Shown in pieces: positions 1 to 6,245 of a DNA stretch of 8,644 nt. Within the stretch, counting starts at the first letter, position 1; each line of letters opens with the position of its first letter. A model generated the notes under the pieces. It was given only the letters and a program-made list of their open reading frames with translations, ran no database searches and was not told the DNA's origin. Made by a program: the position numbers and the translations under genes. The DNA is taken from the NCBI GenBank assembly GCA_014379065.1, contig JACMMM010000431.1, positions 1 through 8,644 on the forward strand. Reading direction: 5' to 3'. The stretch comes from Saprospiraceae bacterium. Its GTDB lineage: Bacteria > Bacteroidota > Bacteroidia > Chitinophagales > Saprospiraceae.

Positions 1-18
1 GCGTCGCACCCCCACTCG

Positions 19-40
19 TTTATGAACTGGTTTTCATAAA
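19..40. repeat. Small AT-rich palindrome upstream of ffs
   Basis: An 8-bp perfect inverted repeat, TTTATGAA and TTCATAAA, is separated by the 6-base loop CTGGTT. It lies about 50 bases upstream of the SRP RNA start. No T-tract follows it, so it does not read as a clean terminator. It could be a remnant of an upstream gene's 3' end or a protein-binding site. Its role is unknown and it could be chance in AT-rich DNA. Nothing else is recognisable in positions 1-60. Confidence 0.25.
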
Positions 41-76
41 AATAAGTCCACTCCCTGCTTAAATTTCCCGCCCCGC

Positions 77-89
77 TTTCTACCTTTGC
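77..89 (+). promoter_or_regulatory. Bacteroidota-type promoter (-7 box) of ffs
   Basis: TACCTTTG at 81-88 matches the Bacteroidota sigma-A -7 consensus TAnnTTTG exactly. The expected transcription start, a few bases downstream, falls at about 91-93, exactly where the SRP RNA basal stem begins. A -33 TTTG element is not clear; the region around 54-60 only resembles it weakly. The 13-base string TTTCTACCTTTGC (77-89) recurs exactly in the engB promoter. Confidence 0.65.
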
Positions 90-90
90 G

Positions 91-176
91 GCGTGCCGGG
101 CGACCAGCTCCTGCAAAACCTCCCCAGGGCAGAAATGCAGCAAGGATATGTGGTCGTAGCGGTGTGTTCGGCACAC
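91..176 (+). ncRNA. ffs: Signal recognition particle RNA, small bacterial type (4.5S-like)
   Basis: This RNA binds Ffh and FtsY to target nascent membrane and exported proteins to the translocon. The conserved apical domain is clear. GCA and TGC (129-131 and 136-138) close a GAAA tetraloop (132-135). Below it lies the symmetric internal loop CAGG (125-128) opposite AGCA (139-142), the Ffh-binding site. Further down, CGACCA (101-106) pairs with TGGTCG (151-156), and the basal stem GTGCCG (93-98) pairs with CGGCAC (169-174). The length of about 85-90 bases fits the short Bacteroidota form. A matching promoter lies directly upstream, and five T residues (177-181) follow the basal stem. The exact ends are inferred from the stem. 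The ATG of the next gene is only about 16 bases downstream. Confidence 0.92.
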
Positions 177-185
177 TTTTTAAAA
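169..185 (+). terminator. Possible terminator at the 3' end of the SRP RNA
   Basis: The basal SRP stem arm (CGGCAC) is followed by a TTTTT run at 177-181, so the RNA's own closing helix may act as an intrinsic terminator. The T-run is short and the downstream gene starts at 193, so termination is probably incomplete or absent. Readthrough into the transaldolase gene is possible. Confidence 0.35.
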
Positions 186-192
186 TTCCCAT

Positions 193-855
193 ATGCTATT
201 TTTCGTTGACACTGCCAACCTCGACCATATCCGCGAAGCCGCCGAACTTGGTATCCTCGATGGTGTGACCACCAATCCTTCCCTTATGGCCAAAGAGGGC
301 ATCACAGGCGAAAAAGAAGTGATGAAGCACTACAGATCCATCTGCGAAATCGTCGGCAAAGACCGTGACGTGAGCGCAGAAGTCATTTCTACCGACTTCA
401 AAGGCATGGTGGCCGAAGGGAAAATGCTCGCCGAACTACACGAAAACATCGTCGTGAAAGTGCCGATGATCCGGGAAGGGGTAAAAGCCATTGCGCACTT
501 TACAGAATTGGGCATCCGTACAAACTGTACACTCGTGTTTTCCGCTGGTCAAGCCATTTTGGCCGCCAAAGCAGGCGCGAGCTACGTCTCCCCTTTTATC
601 GGTCGCATTGACGACACGGGCTGGGACGGCATGAAACTCATCAAAGATATTTTTGAAATTTACGGCACCGCAGGCTTTGAAACAGCCATCCTTGCTGCCA
701 GTATCCGCAATCCGCTCCACATCGTGCAAGCTGCCAAAGCTGGTGCCGACGTTGTGACTTGCCCGCTTTCAGCCATCTTGGGCCTCTTCAACCACCCGCT
801 TACGGACATTGGTCTGGAGAAGTTTTTGGCTGATTACAAGAAAGGGAACGGATAA
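193..855 (+). CDS. fsa: Transaldolase / fructose-6-phosphate aldolase family protein (TalC/Fsa type)
   Basis: Class I (Schiff-base) aldolase of the small, about 215-220-residue transaldolase subfamily; at 220 residues it is full length. Family members are cytosolic TIM-barrel enzymes that transfer a dihydroxyacetone unit in the non-oxidative pentose phosphate pathway. Visible motifs are FVDTANLD (4-11), GVTTNPS (24-30) and VVKVP (87-91), with the catalytic lysine at K89. SPFIGRID (133-140) carries Phe135. In E. coli FsaA the matching residue is Tyr131, which favours fructose-6-phosphate aldolase activity; Phe is typical of true transaldolases, so transaldolase is the better activity call. The start is fixed because a TAA lies in frame at 181-183 and ATG193 is the first start after it. 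No Shine-Dalgarno is evident, as is common in this phylum. It probably shares the ffs promoter. The family call is very secure; the substrate call is less so. Confidence 0.95.
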   Translation: MLFFVDTANLDHIREAAELGILDGVTTNPSLMAKEGITGEKEVMKHYRSICEIVGKDRDVSAEVISTDFKGMVAEGKMLAELHENIVVKVPMIREGVKAIAHFTELGIRTNCTLVFSAGQAILAAKAGASYVSPFIGRIDDTGWDGMKLIKDIFEIYGTAGFETAILAASIRNPLHIVQAAKAGADVVTCPLSAILGLFNHPLTDIGLEKFLADYKKGNG

Positions 856-868
856 TTACCCTGTGTCT

Positions 869-907
869 AAAAACGAAATGAGCCACCCCGAAAATTCGAG
901 ATGACTC
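869..907 (-). terminator. Intrinsic terminator of the T9SS cargo gene
   Basis: Read on the minus strand, 907-895 pairs with 892-880 over 13 positions, using G-U wobbles and a very short AA/UUUU loop. The sequence after the stem reads ATTTCGTTTTT (879-869), giving a U-tract on the minus strand. On the plus strand the wobbles become A-C mismatches, so the structure favours the minus strand. It lies about 25 bases after the stop of the secreted-protein gene. Its 3' arm TTCGGGGTGGCTC recurs in the hairpin at 7689-7725. Confidence 0.7.
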
Positions 908-931
908 ACCTTTGTGTTGACTTGTTTGGTC

Positions 932-1735
932 CTAATCAATCTTAATGACCCGGTACACTTGTACCCGATCTGCCACCTGCACCCATAGAAAGTAGAAACC
1001 GGTCGGTACTCCTTCTGTTGGAAGCGTGTATGCTTCTAGTCCTCCCTTGTAGGTTTGAGCGCGTAGGCTTTGGCCGTTGGCGTTTAGAAGTTGGAGGCGC
1101 ACGGATTCTGTTCCACTTGCGCTTGTTTTTACCTCCAGGGATTGGGAAAAAGGATTCGGCGAAATTGATTCCGCATTAGATCCTGTAATTGTTGATGCAC
1201 TGCGATCTTTTGGAAGGCTTTCACCATCAGCGGGAGGTGGTGGTGGTGATCCCAGTTCAAGTTTGGAAAGTATAAAACCACCTGAATTGGGCAGTATCCG
1301 CAGTGTTAAGATATTCCCTTGGCGTGTAATAGAAAGAATTGCCAGCGCCTCTTCCCCATTTCCATCACAAATTCGAAGTCGAACATAGCCTTCATTTGTA
1401 GAATGGTATTCTTCGCACTCACCATCAGGGAGCGCAATGCCGGCTCCGGGAATCGGATGGCTACTATTCCCCTCTTGTAAAGAAACCTTCCCTTCAGCTC
1501 CTATGTTCTTCATAACAAAGGAAAAAGGGGTGTACGTGAATAAGGGGCCTTGAATAGCCATCCATTGTGCTTGACCGGGCGTCCACACAAAGTTGCAACC
1601 TGCGGGCCCACATAGCGAAACATAACTCGCTGGAACTTCCTTGCTTAGTTTAATATCGAGGTCAATGATGACGTTTGCGAAGCCCGTGTGGCTCATGAAA
1701 CATAGAAGACAAAACGCTAGAAAACACTTTTTCAT
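932..1735 (-). CDS. Small secreted protein with C-terminal T9SS (Por) sorting domain
   Basis: This 267-residue exported protein has no recognised central domain. Residues 1-20 form a signal peptide (MKK, then a hydrophobic stretch ending GFA|N), suited to Sec export and signal peptidase I. Residues 21-160 look beta-rich with four cysteines (C42, C47, C107, C123) that could pair outside the cell. A PPPPP linker (164-168) and a Ser/Thr-rich stretch lead to a type A sorting domain at about 190-267. That domain shows SPNPF (192-196), a LQLLNANGQ strand, the VPTGFYFLWV turn and a final YRVIKID, in the usual order. In this family the C-terminal domain directs passage through the type IX secretion system and is normally cleaved as the protein is released or anchored. 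It stands alone, has its own terminator, and is divergent from the 480-residue gene. Its function beyond export is unknown. Confidence 0.88.
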   Translation of the reverse strand: MKKCFLAFCLLCFMSHTGFANVIIDLDIKLSKEVPASYVSLCGPAGCNFVWTPGQAQWMAIQGPLFTYTPFSFVMKNIGAEGKVSLQEGNSSHPIPGAGIALPDGECEEYHSTNEGYVRLRICDGNGEEALAILSITRQGNILTLRILPNSGGFILSKLELGSPPPPPADGESLPKDRSASTITGSNAESISPNPFSQSLEVKTSASGTESVRLQLLNANGQSLRAQTYKGGLEAYTLPTEGVPTGFYFLWVQVADRVQVYRVIKID

Positions 1736-1842
1736 AAAAATGGCTTGTAAATTTGTGTGTGAAAACTGGGGGCGAAGCTACGGTGGCTTTGACCTAAAAA
1801 AAATAACACTTTTTCCCATTTTTTCTTGAACCGTTTCCTACC

Positions 1843-3285
1843 ATGGTCAACAGTGCCCTCGTTGAAACAATTAAGGTGCTTCGCCCTGAGGAGATCAGCA
1901 GGCTTCGCCTCTATTTTGAGTCTTCTTTTTTTAAAAGAGAACCCCACAGCAATGATATTGCGAAGTTATTTGGATTGATCGCAGACACCTATCCAGATTT
2001 CGCAGAAGCGGCTGTGGACAGAGACAAAGCGTATGCGGCCTTGTTTGCAGAGAAGGTTCCTGTGAAAGGTAAGCTCGAGAAGGTCATGAGCGAGTTGAGC
2101 CAGCAAATCCGCAGCTTTTTATTGTCGAGCGATTACCTTAGAGAAGAAAATCAGTTTGAGCAAGGGTTGCACTGGGCAACTTGGCTTCGCAACCGAGGTT
2201 TGGCTGACCGTTATGAATTGGCCATCTCCAAGCTAGAGAAATGGCAGCAAAGTGAGTCAAGTTTTGAGCCCGAATTTTTCTATAGGCAGTTTTTGATCGA
2301 ACGAGAAAAACACAACACATTAGCCCCTTCCAATCAAAAAAAAGGGGATGTCAACTTACCGAATGTCATTCAAAACTTGGACTTTTTTTACCACTTGAGC
2401 CGGTTGGAATATTTAAACCGCTTACAGTTACAGAAAAAAGTAACGATACTAGACATCCCTGTGGAAATTGACCCCGAATTCGTCGAACACCCTGTTCCGA
2501 ATCGGTATTTGGAAAATAATCCGGAATTGTATGCTGAATATCATCTTTTCAAACTATTGAAGTATTCCATCCCGCCAGAAGATGAGGTGCTTAGCTTTAC
2601 GCACTGGCTTTCTGAACACGAACAGGAAATAGGCCGCGAGCCGCGCAACCGTCTCTGGGCTTATGTGCGAGGCTTGTATTCCATCTTAATCAACTCGGGC
2701 AGAAAAGAGATCATTCTTATGATTCACCAAATCCATCAAGACAATTTGGAGAAAGGCTATATGTTCTTTCAGGGCAAACTGTCGCCCAGTGCCTATAAGA
2801 ACGTAACCTACGCCGCATTGGCGGCTGGCCAACCCAAATGGGCACTCGAATTCGTTGAAAAATACAAAGACTTGATAATTGGTGAAAACGAGACCCGTGA
2901 TTTTTATCGCCTCAACCAGGCCTTTTGTTTTTTTGCGTTGGGTGAGTATGACAAAGCTCTGGATATTCTACCGCAGGCTTCTACCTATAGCGACTACCAT
3001 TCTGCTGCACGAAGGCTGGAACTGAAAATCTATTTCGAGTTGAACTCCGATTTGCTCCCGTACAAAATGGAATCTTTTAAAATGTACGTGTATAGAGCTT
3101 CTAAAAACACCCTGGCAGAGGGAAAAAAAGAACTGCTCTTGAATTTCTACAACTTGTTGTTTCAGATTTGCCAATCGCCCAAGGGCGACAAGGCGCGCGC
3201 GCAACAAATCGTTCGGCGTATTGAAAAGAAAAATTCCGTTGCTGAAAAAAGTTGGCTGATCGAAAAAGCGCAACAATTGGGTTGA
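1843..3285 (+). CDS. Hypothetical helical (possibly TPR-like) 480-residue protein
   Basis: I do not recognise a named family. The protein lacks a signal peptide and any long hydrophobic segment, so it is probably cytoplasmic. It appears almost entirely alpha-helical. In the C-terminal half, segments such as AALAAGQPKWALEFVEKY and AFCFFALGEYDKALDIL look like degenerate tetratricopeptide helix pairs (about residues 325-385), suggesting a protein-interaction solenoid. The N-terminal part (LRPEEISRLRLYFES, then LFGLIADTYPDF) is charged and helical. No catalytic motif was seen. The start is ATG1843, the first in the frame that gives a sensible N-terminus. It is divergent from the T9SS cargo gene, with a 107-base gap in which I could not define a confident promoter, and convergent with the Smr gene across 32 bases. 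The long open frame and even codon use support a real gene; its function is unknown. Confidence 0.85.
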   Translation: MVNSALVETIKVLRPEEISRLRLYFESSFFKREPHSNDIAKLFGLIADTYPDFAEAAVDRDKAYAALFAEKVPVKGKLEKVMSELSQQIRSFLLSSDYLREENQFEQGLHWATWLRNRGLADRYELAISKLEKWQQSESSFEPEFFYRQFLIEREKHNTLAPSNQKKGDVNLPNVIQNLDFFYHLSRLEYLNRLQLQKKVTILDIPVEIDPEFVEHPVPNRYLENNPELYAEYHLFKLLKYSIPPEDEVLSFTHWLSEHEQEIGREPRNRLWAYVRGLYSILINSGRKEIILMIHQIHQDNLEKGYMFFQGKLSPSAYKNVTYAALAAGQPKWALEFVEKYKDLIIGENETRDFYRLNQAFCFFALGEYDKALDILPQASTYSDYHSAARRLELKIYFELNSDLLPYKMESFKMYVYRASKNTLAEGKKELLLNFYNLLFQICQSPKGDKARAQQIVRRIEKKNSVAEKSWLIEKAQQLG

Positions 3286-3317
3286 TTCCGCATAAACCCG
3301 TTTGTATTCTATCAATT

Positions 3318-4358
3318 TCAAAAAACTACCTCTGTCGCTCCATAACCATACTTGTGGTGGTATTCGTTTTTGAATTTTACCACATGCGGATTACCTCGCA
3401 ACTGTTCCGCGATAGCATCCTTTAGCTTGCCCTCCCCTACCCCATGGATCAGAAAAACCCGCGGAGCACCCAAGCGAACGGCTTTTTCCACAAAGCGCTG
3501 ACAATGTTGGAGTTGAATCCGAAGGATTTCGCCCTTGTCCAGACGTGCATATCCGTTTATCAAACTTTGGATATGTAAATCAATCTCAGGGTCGAAATTG
3601 GCCAGCCCCTCCGGGTCAAACGCTTTGTAAAGTTTGGGGTTGTTTTCCCGTATGGGTTTGCGCAGTTGTTGTTTCGCATACGCCTTCAAATCGTTTCCCT
3701 CTTTTTCATTTTCCTGTTCAAATTTGTCAATCATCACAAACTGGTACGCCAGCACATTGAGAATAGGCGCCGTGAGCAGGCTGTTGAAAAACTGTTTTGG
3801 CTTGATTTTCAGGGTGTGCTCAATCGGTTCATCCAGTCCTGCAGTAGTGATGCGTTTTACCCGAAGGAAGGCTTCTGGCGCTTCATTGAGGTCGTCGGAA
3901 AGAAAATCGCCGAGTTCGAGGGCTGTACTGGAGGGTATTTTATCGTCTATCGAAAGTACGTCGCGGGCATGGGTGAATAGGTCGAACTCCATCAGAAATT
4001 CGAAAAGGGTGTCGTTCAGGAGCCACACTTTATATCGTGAAACGGAACCATCGCGCCCAGGCATTGGCTCGAATGCCAGTTGCAAGCCCTTTGGTTTCAA
4101 TATCTTGTACTGGCTTTGGAGGCGGCGGGCAGGCGGCGCCTCGGGCTTTTTCTCTTGTTTGCCCTGGATAAATTTTGCACCGGCCAGCACGGGTTCTGCT
4201 GCCTCGTCGCGCTGTAAATCCTCCTCAAAGGTGGGGATTTCAAAATCAGGATCGTTATCAAGCCGCACTTGCAACATGCCCTCATCGAGTATCCCCGTGA
4301 TGGTGCCGCGCTCGCCCGTGTAGCGCAGCCTGACTTTAGTACCGATGGCGTAGAGCAT
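3318..4358 (-). CDS. Smr-domain protein with N-terminal SH3-like (DUF2027-type) region
   Basis: A 346-residue protein. The C-terminal Smr domain (about 256-346) shows DLHI (260-263) and HGVGEGKL (305-312), the two signature blocks of the MutS2 C-terminal nuclease-like domain, followed by the usual FKNEYHHKYGYGATEVVF ending. Smr domains in other proteins nick DNA or cleave RNA, including on stalled ribosomes; activity here is inferred. The N-terminus (IGTKVRLRYTGERGTITGIL, then DPDFEIP) resembles the SH3-like barrel at the start of Bacteroidota DUF2027 proteins. A charged linker (about 50-85) and a middle beta-rich region follow. The start is set at ATG4358, because the longer frame to 4439 would overlap the end of the upstream acyltransferase gene, and the family begins near MLYAIGTKV. 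The gap to that gene is 38 bases, so co-transcription is likely. Confidence 0.87.
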   Translation of the reverse strand: MLYAIGTKVRLRYTGERGTITGILDEGMLQVRLDNDPDFEIPTFEEDLQRDEAAEPVLAGAKFIQGKQEKKPEAPPARRLQSQYKILKPKGLQLAFEPMPGRDGSVSRYKVWLLNDTLFEFLMEFDLFTHARDVLSIDDKIPSSTALELGDFLSDDLNEAPEAFLRVKRITTAGLDEPIEHTLKIKPKQFFNSLLTAPILNVLAYQFVMIDKFEQENEKEGNDLKAYAKQQLRKPIRENNPKLYKAFDPEGLANFDPEIDLHIQSLINGYARLDKGEILRIQLQHCQRFVEKAVRLGAPRVFLIHGVGEGKLKDAIAEQLRGNPHVVKFKNEYHHKYGYGATEVVF

Positions 4359-4396
4359 TTGAAATGTTTGATTTATCGAACTTAATGATCTGTTAT

Positions 4397-6133
4397 TCAA
4401 TCCTCCACTTTCAGCACCTCGATCTCTTCTGCTTTCCAATACACCGCTTTGTCGAGACCGTAATTGCTCAATCGGTTGTGGTAGAAATAAAGGACGCGGA
4501 AATCGGAGGACACAATTTCGCCTTCTTTGGTGAATTGGAGCGGTTTTTCCGTGTGATAGATGCCAAGGTTTTTTACGCCGTCGCGCACTATCTCAGCCGG
4601 GGATAGACGGAGTTCGGGGGCCAGTTTTATTTTGCCCTTGCGTTCCCATTCGAACAGCGTTTCCTGCATTTGTTCCACAACCTCTTCCACGGCGCGGAAA
4701 GGGAACAAGTACTCGTCATGCGGGAGTCGAAGGATACCAAAAAGGTCAAGTTTAGGGTTTTGGTGGGAGAGCATTTCAAATACCGCGTGCGCCACGAGGT
4801 GACTGCTAAGCACCACATTTTCAACGTGGTACCGCTCCGCAATACGCTCCGCAAGCAACTTGGTGTATTCTTCTTCTCGTTGACGATCTTCGGTAATTTC
4901 ACCCCGCGAGCGGAAATATTCCCGGATATCCAGTTCGTTTCCATAACGGTCGAAACTCTTACCCTCAGCATCCACAAAATTGCCCATCACGTCCATAGGT
5001 TTGCCCACACTCAAAGTAATGTCGCTCGAAGTGCTAAAAAAACGCCAAATAAACCAGAACCACGACCGGATGCTCGTGCCTTCATCTTTAAGGCGTATGT
5101 AGTTTTCTTTGCCCGTATTGCGCAAGTGCTGTTCAATCAAGAAGGGGGCTTCCAGCACAAAATTGTAGCAAATAACGAGTGGAACGACAAATATTTTGGC
5201 AGGTGTTGAGGGTTGAAGGTTGAGGGTTGAGGACCTAGACACTGCCGCTCTCTGTGCCTCTACTACTGTCCCTAACAAGCCCATTTTGAGGTCGGTTTCG
5301 ATTGCGCCGTCGCGGGAACGAGTACCGCCCGGGAAAAACAAACTGTTCACCCCGCGCTGAATACTAAGGCGGCTCATCGTTTTCAGCGTTTCGAGATAGA
5401 TGGAATTCTTCTTGCGGCGATCCACGCGATAAGCGCCAAGGCGGTTCATATAATAGGCCGCAGGGCCAAAATTGTAAAGGTTCAGACCAGCGCCGTAGCT
5501 GAACGAAGGCAATCCCATGATCTGATCCATGGCGTAGCCAACGAGGATGGAATCGAGGTTGCTGTTGTGGGTGGGCACTACCACTACGGTGCCGTGTTGA
5601 AAAAGCGAGCGCACCGTCTCCACATCGCCTACAATATTAAGCCGCTCAAACAGATTTCGCTTGCCACGAAACATGGCTCGGATACTCCTTCCAACCGCCG
5701 CATTAAAAATTCGGTTGAAAAAGGCCGTCAAAAAACGTTGCGCGAATCGGAAAGTCTTAATCTGGAAAGTGCCGACAATCTCCTCAGAATAGCGGTGAAT
5801 AATTTTTTGGAGTATTTCCTCGCTCACTGCCCGCGCTTCGGCATCATCGCGGTCAAGGCTTTTTTTGATGAGCCGCTTGCTGATGCGGTTCCAGAACGAG
5901 CGGTCATTCGGCGGATCCACTTTCCAAGGGTCTTCTTTGATGCGGATGCGCTCTTGGTAAATGGTCTTTACCAACACATCGGAAAGGTCTTTTTTGTGCT
6001 TCGCGGTAAGTCGCTGGAACGTATGTTCGTCTATCTCGCGCAAGAACTCTGCACGGTCTTTGCTCAGCCGGTAAATGGGCCAATCTTCGATGCGTTCTAT
6101 GACGCGGGGGTATATTTTAACTTCTTTTTCCAA
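4397..6133 (-). CDS. PlsB-like glycerolipid acyltransferase (1-acylglycerol-/glycerol-3-phosphate type)
   Basis: This 578-residue protein would transfer an acyl chain to glycerol-3-phosphate or lysophosphatidate at the inner membrane in phospholipid synthesis. A charged helical N-terminal region (1-165) precedes the acyltransferase core. Block I is PTHNSNLDS, with the catalytic H189 and D194 of HX4D. Block II is GAYRVDRR (233-240). Block III is FFPGGTRSR, with Gly269 where many relatives have Glu. Block IV is VVPLVICY (316-323). About 250 further residues follow. The start is TTG6133: a TGA lies two codons upstream, and no ATG occurs in frame until about residue 154, after the family's N-terminal region. 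Residues 301-310 (SSTLNLQPST) are encoded by a heptanucleotide repeat and look like an insertion. The gene follows engB and precedes the Smr gene on the same strand. The family is secure; which acyl acceptor it uses is not. Confidence 0.9.
   Translation of the reverse strand: MEKEVKIYPRVIERIEDWPIYRLSKDRAEFLREIDEHTFQRLTAKHKKDLSDVLVKTIYQERIRIKEDPWKVDPPNDRSFWNRISKRLIKKSLDRDDAEARAVSEEILQKIIHRYSEEIVGTFQIKTFRFAQRFLTAFFNRIFNAAVGRSIRAMFRGKRNLFERLNIVGDVETVRSLFQHGTVVVVPTHNSNLDSILVGYAMDQIMGLPSFSYGAGLNLYNFGPAAYYMNRLGAYRVDRRKKNSIYLETLKTMSRLSIQRGVNSLFFPGGTRSRDGAIETDLKMGLLGTVVEAQRAAVSRSSTLNLQPSTPAKIFVVPLVICYNFVLEAPFLIEQHLRNTGKENYIRLKDEGTSIRSWFWFIWRFFSTSSDITLSVGKPMDVMGNFVDAEGKSFDRYGNELDIREYFRSRGEITEDRQREEEYTKLLAERIAERYHVENVVLSSHLVAHAVFEMLSHQNPKLDLFGILRLPHDEYLFPFRAVEEVVEQMQETLFEWERKGKIKLAPELRLSPAEIVRDGVKNLGIYHTEKPLQFTKEGEIVSSDFRVLYFYHNRLSNYGLDKAVYWKAEEIEVLKVED
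5206..5233. repeat. Tandem heptanucleotide repeat inside the acyltransferase gene
   Basis: Four consecutive 7-base units are present on the plus strand: TTGAGGG, TTGAAGG, TTGAGGG and TTGAGGA. On the coding (minus) strand they are read as the low-complexity stretch SSTLNLQPST (residues 301-310) between blocks III and IV of the acyltransferase. The array is 28 bases, not a multiple of three, yet the frame stays open. The plus strand is G-rich, with runs of two or three G at regular spacing. Confidence 0.85.
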
Positions 6134-6148
6134 AATTCAATTTTTCTT

Positions 6149-6245
6149 GGACGTTGGAGTAAGGACGTTGGACTAAGGATACATTGAGCGGAGTCCAACA
6201 TCCAATGTCCAACGTCCTTAGTCCAATGTCCTCAGTCCAACGTCC
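6149..6245. repeat. Palindromic array of 14-bp (2 x 7) repeat units between engB and plsB
   Basis: Outer arms of 31 bases (6149-6179 and 6215-6245) are inverted copies with three differences, around a 35-base centre. Each arm is built from 14-bp units near GGACRTTGGACTRA. On the minus strand from 6245 the units are GGACGTTGGACTGA, GGACATTGGACTAA, GGACGTTGGACATT and GGATGTTGGACTCC. On the plus strand from 6149 they are GGACGTTGGAGTAA, GGACGTTGGACTAA and a degenerate GGATACATTGAGCG. Transcribed from engB toward plsB, it could fold into a long hairpin. The first minus-strand unit holds the engB stop, and the array ends 15 bases before the plsB TTG. Confidence 0.88.

Noticed and set aside
86..268. 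A 60-residue plus-strand reading frame over ffs and the start of fsa
   Set aside because: It runs through the SRP RNA and overlaps the transaldolase start in another frame. It has no protein-like features.
1736..1842. Divergent promoters between the T9SS cargo gene and the 480-residue gene
   Set aside because: I looked for TTTG / TAnnTTTG on both strands. Only partial matches (for example TAGCTTCG on the minus strand) were found, with no supporting spacing.
3279..3299. Possible terminator (GGGTT...AACCC) between the convergent 480-residue and Smr genes
   Set aside because: It has only five base pairs around an 11-base loop and a broken T-run, so it is not convincing.
3634..4323. A 229-residue plus-strand frame opposite the Smr gene
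   Set aside because: It is an antisense shadow, rich in Ser, Arg and Cys with no domain. The minus-strand Smr protein has clear motifs.
5567..6187. A 206-residue plus-strand frame opposite the acyltransferase
   Set aside because: It is antisense to a conserved gene with all its catalytic blocks and has no recognisable features of its own.
5206..6245. CRISPR or phage-like origin for the repeats
   Set aside because: The units are contiguous heptads or 14-mers without unique spacers, and no cas or phage genes are present.
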